64,000 bases of DNA from Peribacillus muralis (GCF_001645685.2 NZ_CP017080.1:1850001-1914000); one strand, 5' to 3'; positions 50,192-58,480 are shown, counted from the first letter of the stretch. Numbers and translations are program-made. Notes: generated by a model not told the origin, from the letters alone.

Positions 50192-51031
50192 TTATTTCAC
50201 CGTCTTTACGTTAATATTCTTACCTGTAGAAGTAAAGATAATGTTGCCTGATTTGTCTGTGCGGTATGTTTTGGCTTTAATTGAGTTTAATCTTTTTACT
50301 ACTGTAGAAGTAGGGTGGCCATAACCATTTTTGCCGACACTAATTACAGCGTATTTAGGTTTTGCCTTATTAATAAAAGCAGAACTTGAAGATGTTTTTG
50401 CTCCGTGATGGCCAACTTTAAGTACATCTACACTAGGTACTAGCTTTTTAGCTAGCATATCTTTTTCGGATTTTTCTTCTGCGTCACCAGTGAATAAGAA
50501 TGTCTTTTTATCATGTTTTAGTAACAGTACAGCACTCCAATTATTTAAGTCCGTCTTAGTGTAATCTTTAACTGGAGCAATGAATTTTAATGACGTATAC
50601 TTTGCTTTCGTTGTAATTTCTATTCCAGTCTTCGCAGTTTTTATTTTAAGTTTCTTATTCTTAACAGATGTCAAAAAATCTTTGTAGGCTTGTGTAGTGT
50701 GAGAAACTTTAGGAGCATACACAGATTTTACATTAAGTGATTTAATCACATAAGCTAATCCCCCCACATGATCAGCATCCGGATGAGTAGATACTACTGC
50801 ATTAAGAGTTTTTACCTTCAGTTTTTTTAGGTAGGAAACAATCTCATCGCCTTTTCCTTTGCCGCCACCATCAATTAAAATGTTTTCATTGCCAGTTTGA
50901 ATTAGAATGGAATCACCTTGACCAACATTAATAAAGTGTACCTTTACATCGTTTGCTGCTTCAGCTGTTTTGATTCCTGTAAATAAAGATAAAATCAGAA
51001 CTGCTACAAAAAGAATTTTTAAATTTCTCAT
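50192..51031 (-). CDS. Secreted ComEC/Rec2-like MBL-fold hydrolase
   Basis: 279 residues from ATG 51031 (GGGGGAAAGTA upstream; an upstream GTG/ATG at 51094 is less likely). Signal peptide (ILFVAVLILSLFTGIKTAEA). Metallo-beta-lactamase core: INVGQGDSILIQ, STHPDADHVGGLAYV (metal ligands), FLFTGDAE, LKVGHHGAKTSSS. Resembles the C-terminal nuclease-like domain of ComEC as a stand-alone extracellular enzyme. Substrate not established. Confidence 0.88.
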   Translation of the reverse strand: MRNLKILFVAVLILSLFTGIKTAEAANDVKVHFINVGQGDSILIQTGNENILIDGGGKGKGDEIVSYLKKLKVKTLNAVVSTHPDADHVGGLAYVIKSLNVKSVYAPKVSHTTQAYKDFLTSVKNKKLKIKTAKTGIEITTKAKYTSLKFIAPVKDYTKTDLNNWSAVLLLKHDKKTFLFTGDAEEKSEKDMLAKKLVPSVDVLKVGHHGAKTSSSSAFINKAKPKYAVISVGKNGYGHPTSTVVKRLNSIKAKTYRTDKSGNIIFTSTGKNINVKTVK

Positions 51032-51286
51032 TACTTTCCCCCTCAAATAATTAGGTAATTTGAACCCTTTACCAACTTTAGAGTAGTTTCCCATATTTAG
51101 CTAGACTTAAATTTATTTTAAAAACCGAGTCAGCATTATCTAAATTCCAGAAAGCTAAAAATAATGTTATTAATGTTGAATAGTGATCTGTTGAAATAGC
51201 AAAAGTTGTATTTTTTTGTAAAAAAATTGTAATTTAATAGAAATATATGTTATAATCTTCTTGTGTAAAAATTTGGTTATTGAGTA
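51032..51286. promoter_or_regulatory. Divergent intergenic between MBL gene and exported protein
   Basis: AT-rich, with a likely promoter for the plus gene: TTGTAA (about 51223) ... TATAAT (51250-51255). Nothing coding seen. Confidence 0.4.
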
Positions 51287-51307
51287 TTGAAGGAGATGGA
51301 ATATTTA

Positions 51308-51766
51308 ATGTTGAAGAAATTATGTGTTGTGGGTACAATTTTTGCAGGTCTAACCATGGGGAATAGCGCTCTGGCAGCTGAAATAGAAACGGAAACAACT
51401 ATTACTAACATATCGGTTCTATCTGAAGTTAGCAGTGTAACTCCTGGTATTGCAACAGCTACAGCTGGTAAAACGATTAAAGTTACCTCCAAAGTTAATG
51501 CAAAGAACCCACTTGTGGGATCTCCAAATGCAACTGCTACTTCATCAGCAAGTGCAATCGAGGACTCTATCAGTGCAAAAGTTAGGGTATATAACAGTAA
51601 GGGAGGTTTACAAGGGTCAAAAGAAGATAAACAGTCTTACTCGAAGTATGCTGGGGCAACATATACTAGTAAATCTGGTTCAATCCCTTCTAAAGCTTTT
51701 GGCAATCATAATTATATTAAGAAAAGTTATAAGACTATCAGGCATGAAACTGTGGATACATATTAA
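51308..51766 (+). CDS. Small exported Ser/Ala/Thr-rich protein
   Basis: 152 residues from ATG 51308 after AAGGAGATGG. Signal peptide MLKKLCVVGTIFAGLTMGNS then ALAAE (cleavage after ALA). Mature part begins acidic and Thr-rich, has ATATSSASAIEDSISAKVRV and a Lys/Tyr-rich end. Same style as the 48751 protein (exported, G/S/T-rich, K/Y-rich tail); both contain a GIATA segment. Possible secreted toxin or cell-surface factor. Confidence 0.6.
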   Translation: MLKKLCVVGTIFAGLTMGNSALAAEIETETTITNISVLSEVSSVTPGIATATAGKTIKVTSKVNAKNPLVGSPNATATSSASAIEDSISAKVRVYNSKGGLQGSKEDKQSYSKYAGATYTSKSGSIPSKAFGNHNYIKKSYKTIRHETVDTY

Positions 51767-51774
51767 TTAAAAGA

Positions 51775-51814
51775 AGAAGTTAAGGCTGACATTAGTTAGC
51801 CTTAACTTCTTTTC
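51775..51814 (+). terminator. Strong intrinsic terminator
   Basis: AGAAGTTAAGGCT and exact complement with a 10-nt spacer, then T4. Confidence 0.85.
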
Positions 51815-51828
51815 TGGGAGCGGGTTAT

Positions 51829-52752
51829 ATGAAAAAACAAATTATTGTAATAACGGTCATTTTATTAATTGGGATTTCAGGTTGGTTATTATATGATATT
51901 AACCAACCTGAAAAAACAAATGGAAATACAAAAGGAGTTCAACCAGGATTTGAGGAAGGTTCTAACACCATATCCTTCGGCCTATTAGATGAAAACGATA
52001 AAATAGTAAATAACGGAAGTATACTAGAACCAAAGGGAAATAAGCTCGAGTATACCTTATCTCTATCTAATTTTATCGAAGTGGAAAGGGACTATGCATT
52101 AATCGTCCTTGATAACTTTAAACAAATTCCTTTTACAGTACAAGGAAAGCAGTACAATGTGTATCCTTTTAATGCGAAGGCAAATAAAACCGTTGATTTC
52201 AAGACAAGTATTTCCGTTAAAAAAGATACAAGTGAAATTGATTATCTTATTATTAAAAAACCTAATTATTTTACAGAGAAATTAGATATTCCAAAGATGC
52301 ATTCATTACAAGAAATTTTACCTATGCGCTTTCAGGTTAAGAACAACAGTCAGAAACAAAAAACAGCTACCTTTACTCCTGAAGAAATGTTTAACGAAGG
52401 ACCAAACGATACCATATTTATAAGTAAACAAAAAGAGGAACTAACGATTCTTCCAACAGAAAAAAGTGGGGAAGATATTTATATATCCGTCGGAAATATT
52501 AATGAGGAAAAAGAAAACTACAATATTATTGCTTTAAGTAATTGGAAGCAAGTTCCTTTTGGGAATAATGAAGTAGTAGGTAATGTATTAGTTAATCCAG
52601 GTGAAAGAAAAGTTTTTAAATTTAAACTGCCATTTGTAAAGGCTAATTCGAATTTTCAAGTTATTGCTTTACCAAGACCCTATGAAGTTAGCGAAAAAGA
52701 TTATGAGAGCACAAGAGCAGAGGGGTCAATGCGAACAGTTATAAAACCCTAA
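51829..52752 (+). CDS. Membrane-anchored exported protein with two repeated beta domains
   Basis: 307 residues, ATG after TGGGAGCGGGTTAT. N-terminal helix (IIVITVILLIGISGWLLYDI) then two similar domains, each holding an N-F/W-K-Q-[IV]-P-F motif: LIVLDNFKQIPFTVQGKQYN in the first, IIALSNWKQVPFGNNEVVGN in the second. An anchored extracellular factor; could protect the producer from the neighbouring exported protein, but nothing proves it. Confidence 0.6.
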   Translation: MKKQIIVITVILLIGISGWLLYDINQPEKTNGNTKGVQPGFEEGSNTISFGLLDENDKIVNNGSILEPKGNKLEYTLSLSNFIEVERDYALIVLDNFKQIPFTVQGKQYNVYPFNAKANKTVDFKTSISVKKDTSEIDYLIIKKPNYFTEKLDIPKMHSLQEILPMRFQVKNNSQKQKTATFTPEEMFNEGPNDTIFISKQKEELTILPTEKSGEDIYISVGNINEEKENYNIIALSNWKQVPFGNNEVVGNVLVNPGERKVFKFKLPFVKANSNFQVIALPRPYEVSEKDYESTRAEGSMRTVIKP

Positions 52753-52941
52753 ATAGTATAATAAATAGGACCGAACAGCTCATTAACCTTAGATATAAAA
52801 ACAAATCAAATTCTCTGACAGTTTTTATCAAGTTGATAAAAATATTTATGTTTGTGAGTTAGTCTGATTTTTTGATGCTAGGTCTAGTAATTCAGAGTAA
52901 TGTCTATACAGGTAGAGAAAAATTTCCTTAGCTTATTTGAA

Positions 52942-52970
52942 ACCCTTCTCTAAATTGAGAAGGGCTTTTC
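52942..52970. terminator. Bidirectional terminator
   Basis: AACCCTTCTC...GAGAAGGGCTTTT between converging genes (52752 plus, 52970 minus). Confidence 0.75.
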
Positions 52971-53218
52971 TAAAGTATAGGTTTAACCTTTTTAACTAAC
53001 TCCGTAATATCAATATCTCCCATATAAATCACCTGATCAATCCGAAAATCCTTACTAACTGAAAAACTCATTTTAATCTGCTGGATCCATTCGTAAGCGG
53101 TAATGGCTGCTGTCCAATCAGGATCTTTCTTATAATCCGAATTAGGAACAGTGAAGCTGCCACTTTGTAAAAAGTTAATCCCCTTTAAATGTAAGTAAAC
53201 CTTTATATTTATGTTCAA
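52970..53218 (-). CDS. 82-residue protein, paralogue of 23215
   Basis: MNINIKVYLHLKGINFLQSG, DWTAAITAYEWIQQIKMSFS; same length and strand as 23215-23463 and lying just before an HTH gene relic, as in the first prophage. Function unknown. Confidence 0.75.
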   Translation of the reverse strand: MNINIKVYLHLKGINFLQSGSFTVPNSDYKKDPDWTAAITAYEWIQQIKMSFSVSKDFRIDQVIYMGDIDITELVKKVKPIL

Positions 53219-53247
53219 TGTAGCACCTCACTGTTCGCTTAGATTAT

Positions 53248-53330
53248 TCAGTACCTATCTTCCTTGTATAAATTATCTACTTTTACATCCGGTGAATTGA
53301 GTAGTTTGTGCTCTTTGTTAATTTTAGGTT
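53248..53330 (-). pseudogene. Relic of the HTH repressor C-terminus
   Basis: The minus-strand frame reads NSPDVKVDNLYKEDRY then TGA at 53248. It matches the end of the 24163 regulator (LLEVKVDDLYEEED). The HTH part is missing, so the second prophage lost its repressor copy here. Confidence 0.6.
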
Positions 53331-53659
53331 AGGTATTAAAATTTATCCAGTGAAAATTTTATAGTAATGAAACACCTATTTGTGTAGAGCCTAATTCCAC
53401 AAAAAATAAATATAGCAAGTGTTTGCCAATCCTGAGTAGGCAGGCGGTTTAAGAGTGTTGGTAGATCTACTTATACACGCTGTACTTTTTTGAATTTTTT
53501 TAAAAAAAAGTGAAGGCTATACTAAAACTGCCCGAAAATCACCCGAGTAATGCCCGATAATGATTGAGTTGAAATGATTTATTGTGATAAAAAAATTTCA
53601 AAGAACCCTTATAAAAAGGTGTTTTGGTGAGAGATTGATAGACTATTAAAGGTTAGAGC
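53331..53659. other. Non-coding stretch before repeat B
   Basis: AT-rich with scattered stops in all frames. The FtsK and replication-relaxation genes that occupy the same place in the first prophage are absent, consistent with a deletion. Confidence 0.4.
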
Positions 53660-53717
53660 ATGTTCCGCACACAAGTCCACCCATGGGAACGCGAACAATA
53701 TATGTCTATGTATTAAT
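53660..53717 (+). repeat. Direct repeat copy B, probable attachment site
   Basis: 58 bp, two differences from 27003-27060, both silent in the 18-codon frame. Upstream and downstream flanks differ completely from copy A apart from a following terminator of similar design. Marks the right end of the second prophage. Confidence 0.7.
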
Positions 53718-53723
53718 CATTCA

Positions 53724-53757
53724 AACCCTTGGCACCTCTGGTGTCAAGGGTTTTTTG
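53724..53757 (+). terminator. Intrinsic terminator following repeat B
   Basis: AACCCTTGGCACC-TCT-GGTGTCAAGGGTT then T6. Confidence 0.85.
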
Positions 53758-53921
53758 TTGTGGGGTGAAAAGCTAAAGAGAGTAGAGCTTAGGGTTTTAC
53801 CCCTTTTTTCCCTCCTATTCATCTTAATATGTCTTTTGTATAGTTTTCGAAGTTATCCATAGTATCCTTTTCGATCATCAGATAATCATGAGGCATGAAG
53901 AAAATATCGGTGATATTTAGT

Positions 53922-54930
53922 ATTTATTTGAATTAACAGCATCCTGCCCAACCACAGCAAATGTTAAATACTATGCTGAAATGATTCGTTCAAAGATAAT
54001 GAAAGTCAGGTTAAAAATACAGCTCAAATCATTGGAGTTATATCCCGGGATGATTATGAACCGGACGAAGAATTTTCTTCAAATGTGGAGCGGCTGGTGA
54101 CCGAATTAAGACCTATGGATAACCCCAAGATGCTGCGTTTTTCAGAATCAAGGGATGAGAGTATTACACACACCTTTACACACCCGCAGGTTCTTTAAGA
54201 CGGGATTTACCGAATATGACAAGTGTGCACAAGGATTATGGAGAGGGTGGCTTTTTATCAGGGCTGGCAGATCTTCAGTTGGAAAAACGGCTTTGGCTTT
54301 GCAAAGAATTAATGGGGGTGCTATGCAAAAAGAGGGTGTCGTCCTGGTATGGAGTCAAGAATCAAAAGGAATCCTTTAAAAAATCGGATGGTATCTAAGA
54401 AAACAGGTATCCCTTTCCAAAGAATCAAAAAGAGCAAAAGCTTGTTGATATGGCTTATGACAACTTTGAATACCTGCCAATCTTCATGCAGGATAGCTCC
54501 GGTGTCACCTCGATGAAATCAAGGCCACAATCAAGCAAATCAATAGGAAGCATTAGTAGTCGATTACCTACAAATCATGAGCATTCCTCAAATGAATGGT
54601 GCTACAAGAGCCCTTGCTATTGGTCGTGTAACTGGCCAAGCAAATTGCGATGGAGATGAATTGTTGCTTTATAATGCTTTTTCAAATGACAAGGGAGTCA
54701 GATAAAAGGGACGGCCATTGCTTTCTGAATTGAATGAATCAAGTTCCATAGAGCAGGATGCAGATGTGGTCGAGTTCCTTTGGAGTGATGGAGAAACTAC
54801 ATCTCAGGGGGAAATTATCAATCAAACCTTCGCAAAAGGTCGAGGTATTGGTGTGAATGAATTCAAATTACTTTTCTTGAATTGGAAGCAAAAATTTACT
54901 GAGGTTCCAAGGGAGGTAAAACAGACATGA
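53922..54930 (+). pseudogene. Replicative DNA helicase DnaB-like, many frameshifts
   Basis: Ordered DnaB fragments in different frames: CPTTANVKYYAEMIRSK (N-terminal), FKTGFTEYDKCAQGLWRGWL, GRSSVGKTALALQRING (P-loop), MAYDNFEYLPIFMQDSSG, SRLPTNHEHSSNEWCYKSPCYW-region out of frame, LNESSSIEQDADVVEFLWSD and QTFAKGRGIGVNEFKLLF. Several indels and stops. Belongs to a different replication module from the DnaD/DnaC pair, so to a third element. Confidence 0.88.
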
Positions 54931-55148
54931 ACTTATCGGGAGTCATCAACAATCAACTCTCGAATAGCTAGGGAAAATTATAGATTAAGAGATCGTTACG
55001 TAGGCATTGGAGCATTCATAACGCACTTTACAAACGAAGATTTACATACTACGAAGCTGCGCCTAATGGTGTCAAAACTAGAATGGTATGAGTGATTGAA
55101 TGAGGACGGCGACTGGAAGTGATCATTAATTTATATTACAAACTAAAA
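54931..55148 (+). pseudogene. Short relics after dnaB
   Basis: A frame near 54985-55095 reads RDRYVGIGAFITHFTNEDLH then TTKLRLMVSKLEWYE, like the tail of a small phage replication gene, but without start. Unrecognised. Followed by the hairpin at 55149. Confidence 0.35.
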
Positions 55149-55179
55149 ATAAGCGTCCATTTGGAAGCTTATTTTTTTA
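55149..55179 (+). terminator. Intrinsic terminator
   Basis: ATAAGCGTCC-ATT-TGGAAGCTTAT then T7; marks the end of the dead replication segment. Confidence 0.8.
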
Positions 55180-55291
55180 GAAAGTGTTTAGTTTTTATTA
55201 ATATAAAATTATTACATTGGATTTGTTGCGAATAAGTAATCTTTTTTACAATTATAGGGTTTCCTAGACTGGAGCACTAAGATTCGTAATC

Positions 55292-55534
55292 TCAAGAGCG
55301 TTCTAGCACAGTTGCAAGCATGCGATGGACGACCTCGTGGTCACGCGGATCGTGCAGGCGATAGTCTTGGCCAGGAAGAGTATACCACTCCTCGGCGCCG
55401 ACATACGTAACTGCGAGCGTAAGGATCCCCTCGTCATCGCAGGTGGTAAGCAGTTCAAGTTCTCCGCTAATAACGCCGACCTCAACAGTCATTACACCAT
55501 GAGTTGCGGTAAAAATTGACGTTTTCTTTTCCAT
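55292..55534 (-). CDS. Small acidic protein of higher GC, partner of secreted nuclease
   Basis: 80 residues, acidic; ends DPRDHEVVHRMLATVLERS, with EVGVISGELELLTTCDDEGI in the middle. Base use is visibly GC-richer than the surroundings, like the nuclease gene 85 bp away, so they probably arrived together. ATG 55534 with AAGGAACTTCATTCAT upstream. Candidate nuclease inhibitor/immunity protein by neighbourhood; no family recognised. Confidence 0.6.
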   Translation of the reverse strand: MEKKTSIFTATHGVMTVEVGVISGELELLTTCDDEGILTLAVTYVGAEEWYTLPGQDYRLHDPRDHEVVHRMLATVLERS

Positions 55535-55619
55535 ATGAATGAAGTTCCTTTCTGGGTTTGAATGATTGCAAAGTGTGTATTACGGACTTTAGTTGGTGTG
55601 TGCATACGCAATAAATGAC

Positions 55620-56252
55620 TCAGTTGGAACAACTATTGAGCATGCTCTGCAATTCGGTCTTCTCAGATGACTGTAGGTTTAGGTTCCAACGGTGCTTTGT
55701 GTTGATCCACCACTTAGCATACCCACAATGAGCTCCAGAACGTGGAGGTTGCCACGTTGAAGGATCTTGGTCACCCTTAGACCGATTTGTACTAGCTGTA
55801 ACCGCGATCAACTGCGGCCCATCGAGATCGTTGGCAAAATCCTTGCGTTTTTCAGCAGTCCAGTTGCTAGCGCCGGATCGCCACGCTTCGGCTAGTGGAA
55901 CGACGTGATCAATGTCCATTTCGGACGGTAAGTAAACACTGACCCCATCGTAATAACTGTACCACTTACCCGAAGTGACAGGACAAGTTCCGGAAAAATA
56001 GTCAGCGTCACGTTGGAGCACTTTCTGCCGGGTGTCGCAGCCACCACCTTGGCTAATCCAATGTGTGAACTGCTCGCGTGAGTATCCGGTCATGGAGCCT
56101 TCAGACTTCACGGTTAGCGAATTCAATTGGGACTGTGCGGTAGACTTTGAAGGTGTGCCAGGGGGGGTAGCCATGGCCATCGGCAGGTCAAATTGAAAAA
56201 CAGCGAACCAGAGTAACAACGCAAGAACAACAAACATCGATTTCTTTAGCAT
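55620..56252 (-). CDS. Secreted HNH nuclease (DUF1524/GmrSD C-terminal type)
   Basis: 210 residues from ATG 56252 after AAGGGAGACATTTCT. Signal peptide MLKKSMFVVLALLLWFAVFQ...AMA. Nuclease core: MDIDHVVPLAEAWRSGASNW (catalytic DH), FANDLDGPQLIAVTASTNRS, KGDQDPSTWQPPR. This arrangement is typical of secreted actinobacterial and Bacillus nucleases. Two Cys pairs (GGCDTRQ, GTCPVTS; HCGY, NSCSN) fit disulphides outside the cell. GC-richer than neighbours. Confidence 0.88.
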   Translation of the reverse strand: MLKKSMFVVLALLLWFAVFQFDLPMAMATPPGTPSKSTAQSQLNSLTVKSEGSMTGYSREQFTHWISQGGGCDTRQKVLQRDADYFSGTCPVTSGKWYSYYDGVSVYLPSEMDIDHVVPLAEAWRSGASNWTAEKRKDFANDLDGPQLIAVTASTNRSKGDQDPSTWQPPRSGAHCGYAKWWINTKHRWNLNLQSSEKTELQSMLNSCSN

Positions 56253-56654
56253 AGAAATGTCTCCCTTAAGCAATTTTTTTATATTATCACCTATGTTCAT
56301 CACTAGTAAATTAACATAGGCGTTAATAGTGGGATAAAGTGTGCAACCAAAAATCATAATTGGTCATGGCATTAACTCATTACCTGTCTATTGCTTAAAA
56401 GATATGGAATTAGTAATCTGTATCGTTCTTGTGTAGTTTTCCATAAGAAAAGGAAAAAAATTGAACCTCACTCGTAATGATAGTGTATGTCCTAATTGTT
56501 TTACAAGTTAAAAAAATGTAAATTATCTATTTTTTCTAAAAGGATTCTAATGTTCACAATTTATTAATCTCTGGTCATTCGGGAAACATGAGTTTAACAC
56601 TGGTTCATATCTCTTTTTGTCGAATTTATAGAGCAAAAAGAGAGGATAAATTAA
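56253..56654. other. AT-rich upstream region of the nuclease
   Basis: Holds the nuclease promoter region on the minus strand and several A/T runs; no gene seen. Possible promoter elements near 56590-56640 for the next plus gene are not convincing. Confidence 0.35.
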
Positions 56655-56855
56655 ATGAACAAAGAGGAATTGTTAATTATAGTCCTAAATTTTTTAAAAG
56701 ATAATATATACACTTCAATTAATTCTATAAGACTTATAGTTGAAAAGAAGTTGGAAAGTCAAGGGATCATTGGAGAAATTACTACCGGAAATAGATATTA
56801 CTCAGCAACACAATTAGTAAAGATTTCTCACGATAATGCACGACTAATAAATTAA
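56655..56855 (+). CDS. Small protein, unknown
   Basis: 66 residues, ATG after AGAGAGGATAAATTAA. LIIVLNFLKDNIYTSINSIR looks like a helical, winged-helix-sized fold; ends in HDNARLIN. No family recognised. Free-standing small gene before the cassette array. Confidence 0.5.
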   Translation: MNKEELLIIVLNFLKDNIYTSINSIRLIVEKKLESQGIIGEITTGNRYYSATQLVKISHDNARLIN

Positions 56856-56990
56856 GTAATTTATGATCTTATTTACGAAAGAATTCTTACTCCAAGAAGT
56901 AATAGGAATCAGTTAGATTTACCTTAAGTTCATGTAAGTGATAGTAAGAAACTAGCTGAAAAGCTAAAAACACTGAAATGAATTTTTTTA

Positions 56991-57016
56991 AGCACTCATT
57001 CAATTGGGTGCTTTTA
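56991..57016 (+). terminator. Cassette-type hairpin
   Basis: GCACTCATT-CAA-TTGGGTGC then T4. Confidence 0.75.
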
Positions 57017-57055
57017 ATTTTAGGTAATAATCCGATAATATCCTTGAGGTGAGTT

Positions 57056-57268
57056 ATGGAAAATGTAAATTGGTACCCTTTAAAACAAACATTGGATGTA
57101 ATGTCATTAGAACTAGCTTTAATTTTATTTATACCTTTAATAGTGGGTTTAATCGTGAAATTTACACTTGCTAGGGTAATAAGGTTACCTAATAATATTT
57201 CAAATTTTGTATCTACAGTAGTTGTGTTATTGATTATTTATAAGGTGGTAATTATAGTTTTGGGTTAG
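57056..57268 (+). CDS. Two-helix membrane protein family M, copy 3
   Basis: 70 residues, ATG after TTGAGGTGAGTT. MENVNWYPLKQTLDVMSLEL, helix 1 ALILFIPLIVGLIVKFTL, loop RVIRLPNNISN, helix 2 VVVLLIIYKVVIIVLG. The best preserved copy of the family with 35224. Probably exported to the membrane without signal cleavage. Role unknown. Confidence 0.7.
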   Translation: MENVNWYPLKQTLDVMSLELALILFIPLIVGLIVKFTLARVIRLPNNISNFVSTVVVLLIIYKVVIIVLG

Positions 57269-57281
57269 ATATGATAAATGT

Positions 57282-57306
57282 TTATCCTTTAATCGGATGC
57301 TTTTAT
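57282..57306 (+). terminator. Cassette-type hairpin
   Basis: TATCC-TTTAATC-GGATGC then T4. Confidence 0.65.
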
Positions 57307-57430
57307 TCTTTTAGAAATACTACTTTATAAATTATGTGTGAACTGAATATGGCAATACAAATAGTTGTCACAAGGACCTGTCTCTTATAAGTAGAACCTT
57401 TCAAGAAAGACTAGAAAGGTGGTTTTTATT

Positions 57431-57610
57431 TTGAAATATTGTATTGCAACTTTTATTTTTCCTCGTGGTTACAAGACTGAACTTCTATTAAAAGGCAGGT
57501 CTATTAGTTTTATTGAAGAGCAAATAAAAAGATACGTCAGTGGTTGGATAAGTACATCCAATCTCTTTATCATCGTTACCAGGAAAGGAAATCGTAATGT
57601 ATACATTTAA
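57431..57610 (+). CDS. Small protein ahead of gene C copy, chimeric end
   Basis: 59 residues from TTG 57431, 8 nt after AGAAAGGTGG. YCIATFIFPRGYKTELLLKG and FIEEQIKRYVSGWI. From about 57570 its DNA equals the end of cassette II gene B read in another frame, so an unrelated gene has been joined to the B-C junction. Function unknown. Confidence 0.5.
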   Translation: MKYCIATFIFPRGYKTELLLKGRSISFIEEQIKRYVSGWISTSNLFIIVTRKGNRNVYI

Positions 57611-57827
57611 TTCAAGAGAAGAACTTACTGCATTCGTACAGGATGAAATAATCAACACCACTGAAGCATTAGAAATTCTACAATGTTCAAGACAAAACCT
57701 AAATAACTTAGTTAAAAGAGAAGTTATTACTCCAATTAAGGATTTGCCTAGAGACCGGCTTTTTCTTAAAGAAGATATCGTAAAGCGTAAAGAGTATATG
57801 GATAAGAAAAGAGTAGCATCATCCTAG
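57597..57827 (+). CDS. HTH protein C, near-identical copy of 37732
   Basis: 76 residues differing at few positions from the 37732 protein (TEALEILQCSRQNLNNLVKR; RDRLFLKEDIVKRKEYMDKK). Identity in DNA begins upstream, in the last 35 bp of gene B. Genes A and most of B are missing here, so C is kept alone. Many differences are silent, pointing to selection on the protein. Confidence 0.75.
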   Translation: MYTFNSREELTAFVQDEIINTTEALEILQCSRQNLNNLVKREVITPIKDLPRDRLFLKEDIVKRKEYMDKKRVASS

Positions 57828-57846
57828 TCGATGGTGCCTTTCTTTT
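57816..57846 (+). terminator. Terminator overlapping gene C stop
   Basis: GCATCATC-CTAGTC-GATGGTGC then a T-rich tail. Confidence 0.8.
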
Positions 57847-57977
57847 GAGCACTTAAAAGCTATTTTTCGTACTCCAATTGTAGTACGGGGTCAGCGTACT
57901 ACAGCTGAATGAATGAGTGAAACTATAAAATATGTCGTAATTTTCCGTAATAATCCGATATACATCCTGTCGATGAA

Positions 57978-58144
57978 ATGGCGTTAAAAATATCATTCGT
58001 TTTAGGAATCCCTTTATTAGTTGGTTTAATCGTGAAGTTTACCCTTTCTCGAAAAATAAAGTTGCCTGATACTATTTCAAATTTTGTATCTACAATAGTT
58101 TTTCTGCTTATTTTTTTAAGATGATAATTTGGATTTTGGGCTAA
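57978..58144 (+). pseudogene. Two-helix membrane protein family M, copy 4, broken
   Basis: ATG 57978 gives IPLLVGLIVKFTLSRKIKLP and TISNFVSTIVFLLIF, then a frameshift near 58120; the family ending (IIWILG) is in the next frame to TAA 58144. The N-terminal MExxNWxPLK part is missing. Confidence 0.7.
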
Positions 58145-58260
58145 GTTTTTATTGCTAAATATCTATTTAATTATATGATTTTTTATTTGTTTTTCCCGTT
58201 TTACTTAATTTAGAATAAATGAAAATTTAAAATATATCTTCTTTTTTTATATATATCCTA

Positions 58261-58289
58261 TTTATATATGTAAATAGGTATGTTGTAAT
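58261..58289 (+). promoter_or_regulatory. Cassette III promoter (weaker)
   Basis: TGTAAT (58284-58289) followed by TAATATATAGAAAGGAGG as in cassettes II and IV. The -35 position has only TTTATA; part of the GTAAATA spacer block is kept. Confidence 0.55.
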
Positions 58290-58328
58290 TAATATATAGA
58301 AAGGAGGTGGAAAGAATGGCTAGGGAAC

Positions 58329-58469
58329 TTGGACATCAAGGATAAACCGACTATCATAATCGCTTTTGCTGGCATCACGACAATAACGAAAAATGTGCTA
58401 GACATCAAAGACAGAAGCGAAAAAAAAGAAAAAAGAAAAACAGATACAGAAAAAAAGAAGCGTAAGTAA
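58329..58469 (+). pseudogene. Cassette III gene A, start probably frameshifted
   Basis: The frame from TTG 58329 encodes LDIKDKPTIIIAFAGITTIT, KNVLDIKDRSEKKEKRKTDT and a Lys-rich end: one hydrophobic segment plus basic tail as in other A proteins. But the SD AAAGGAGGTGG (58300) serves ATG 58316, whose frame stops after nine codons. One indel at about 58325 would restore it. Confidence 0.55.
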
Positions 58470-58480
58470 AAAACAAATAA

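Noticed and set aside
58240..58300. AT-rich repeats as an origin of replication
   Set aside because: No iterons or Rep gene nearby; the stretch is explained as cassette promoter and leader.
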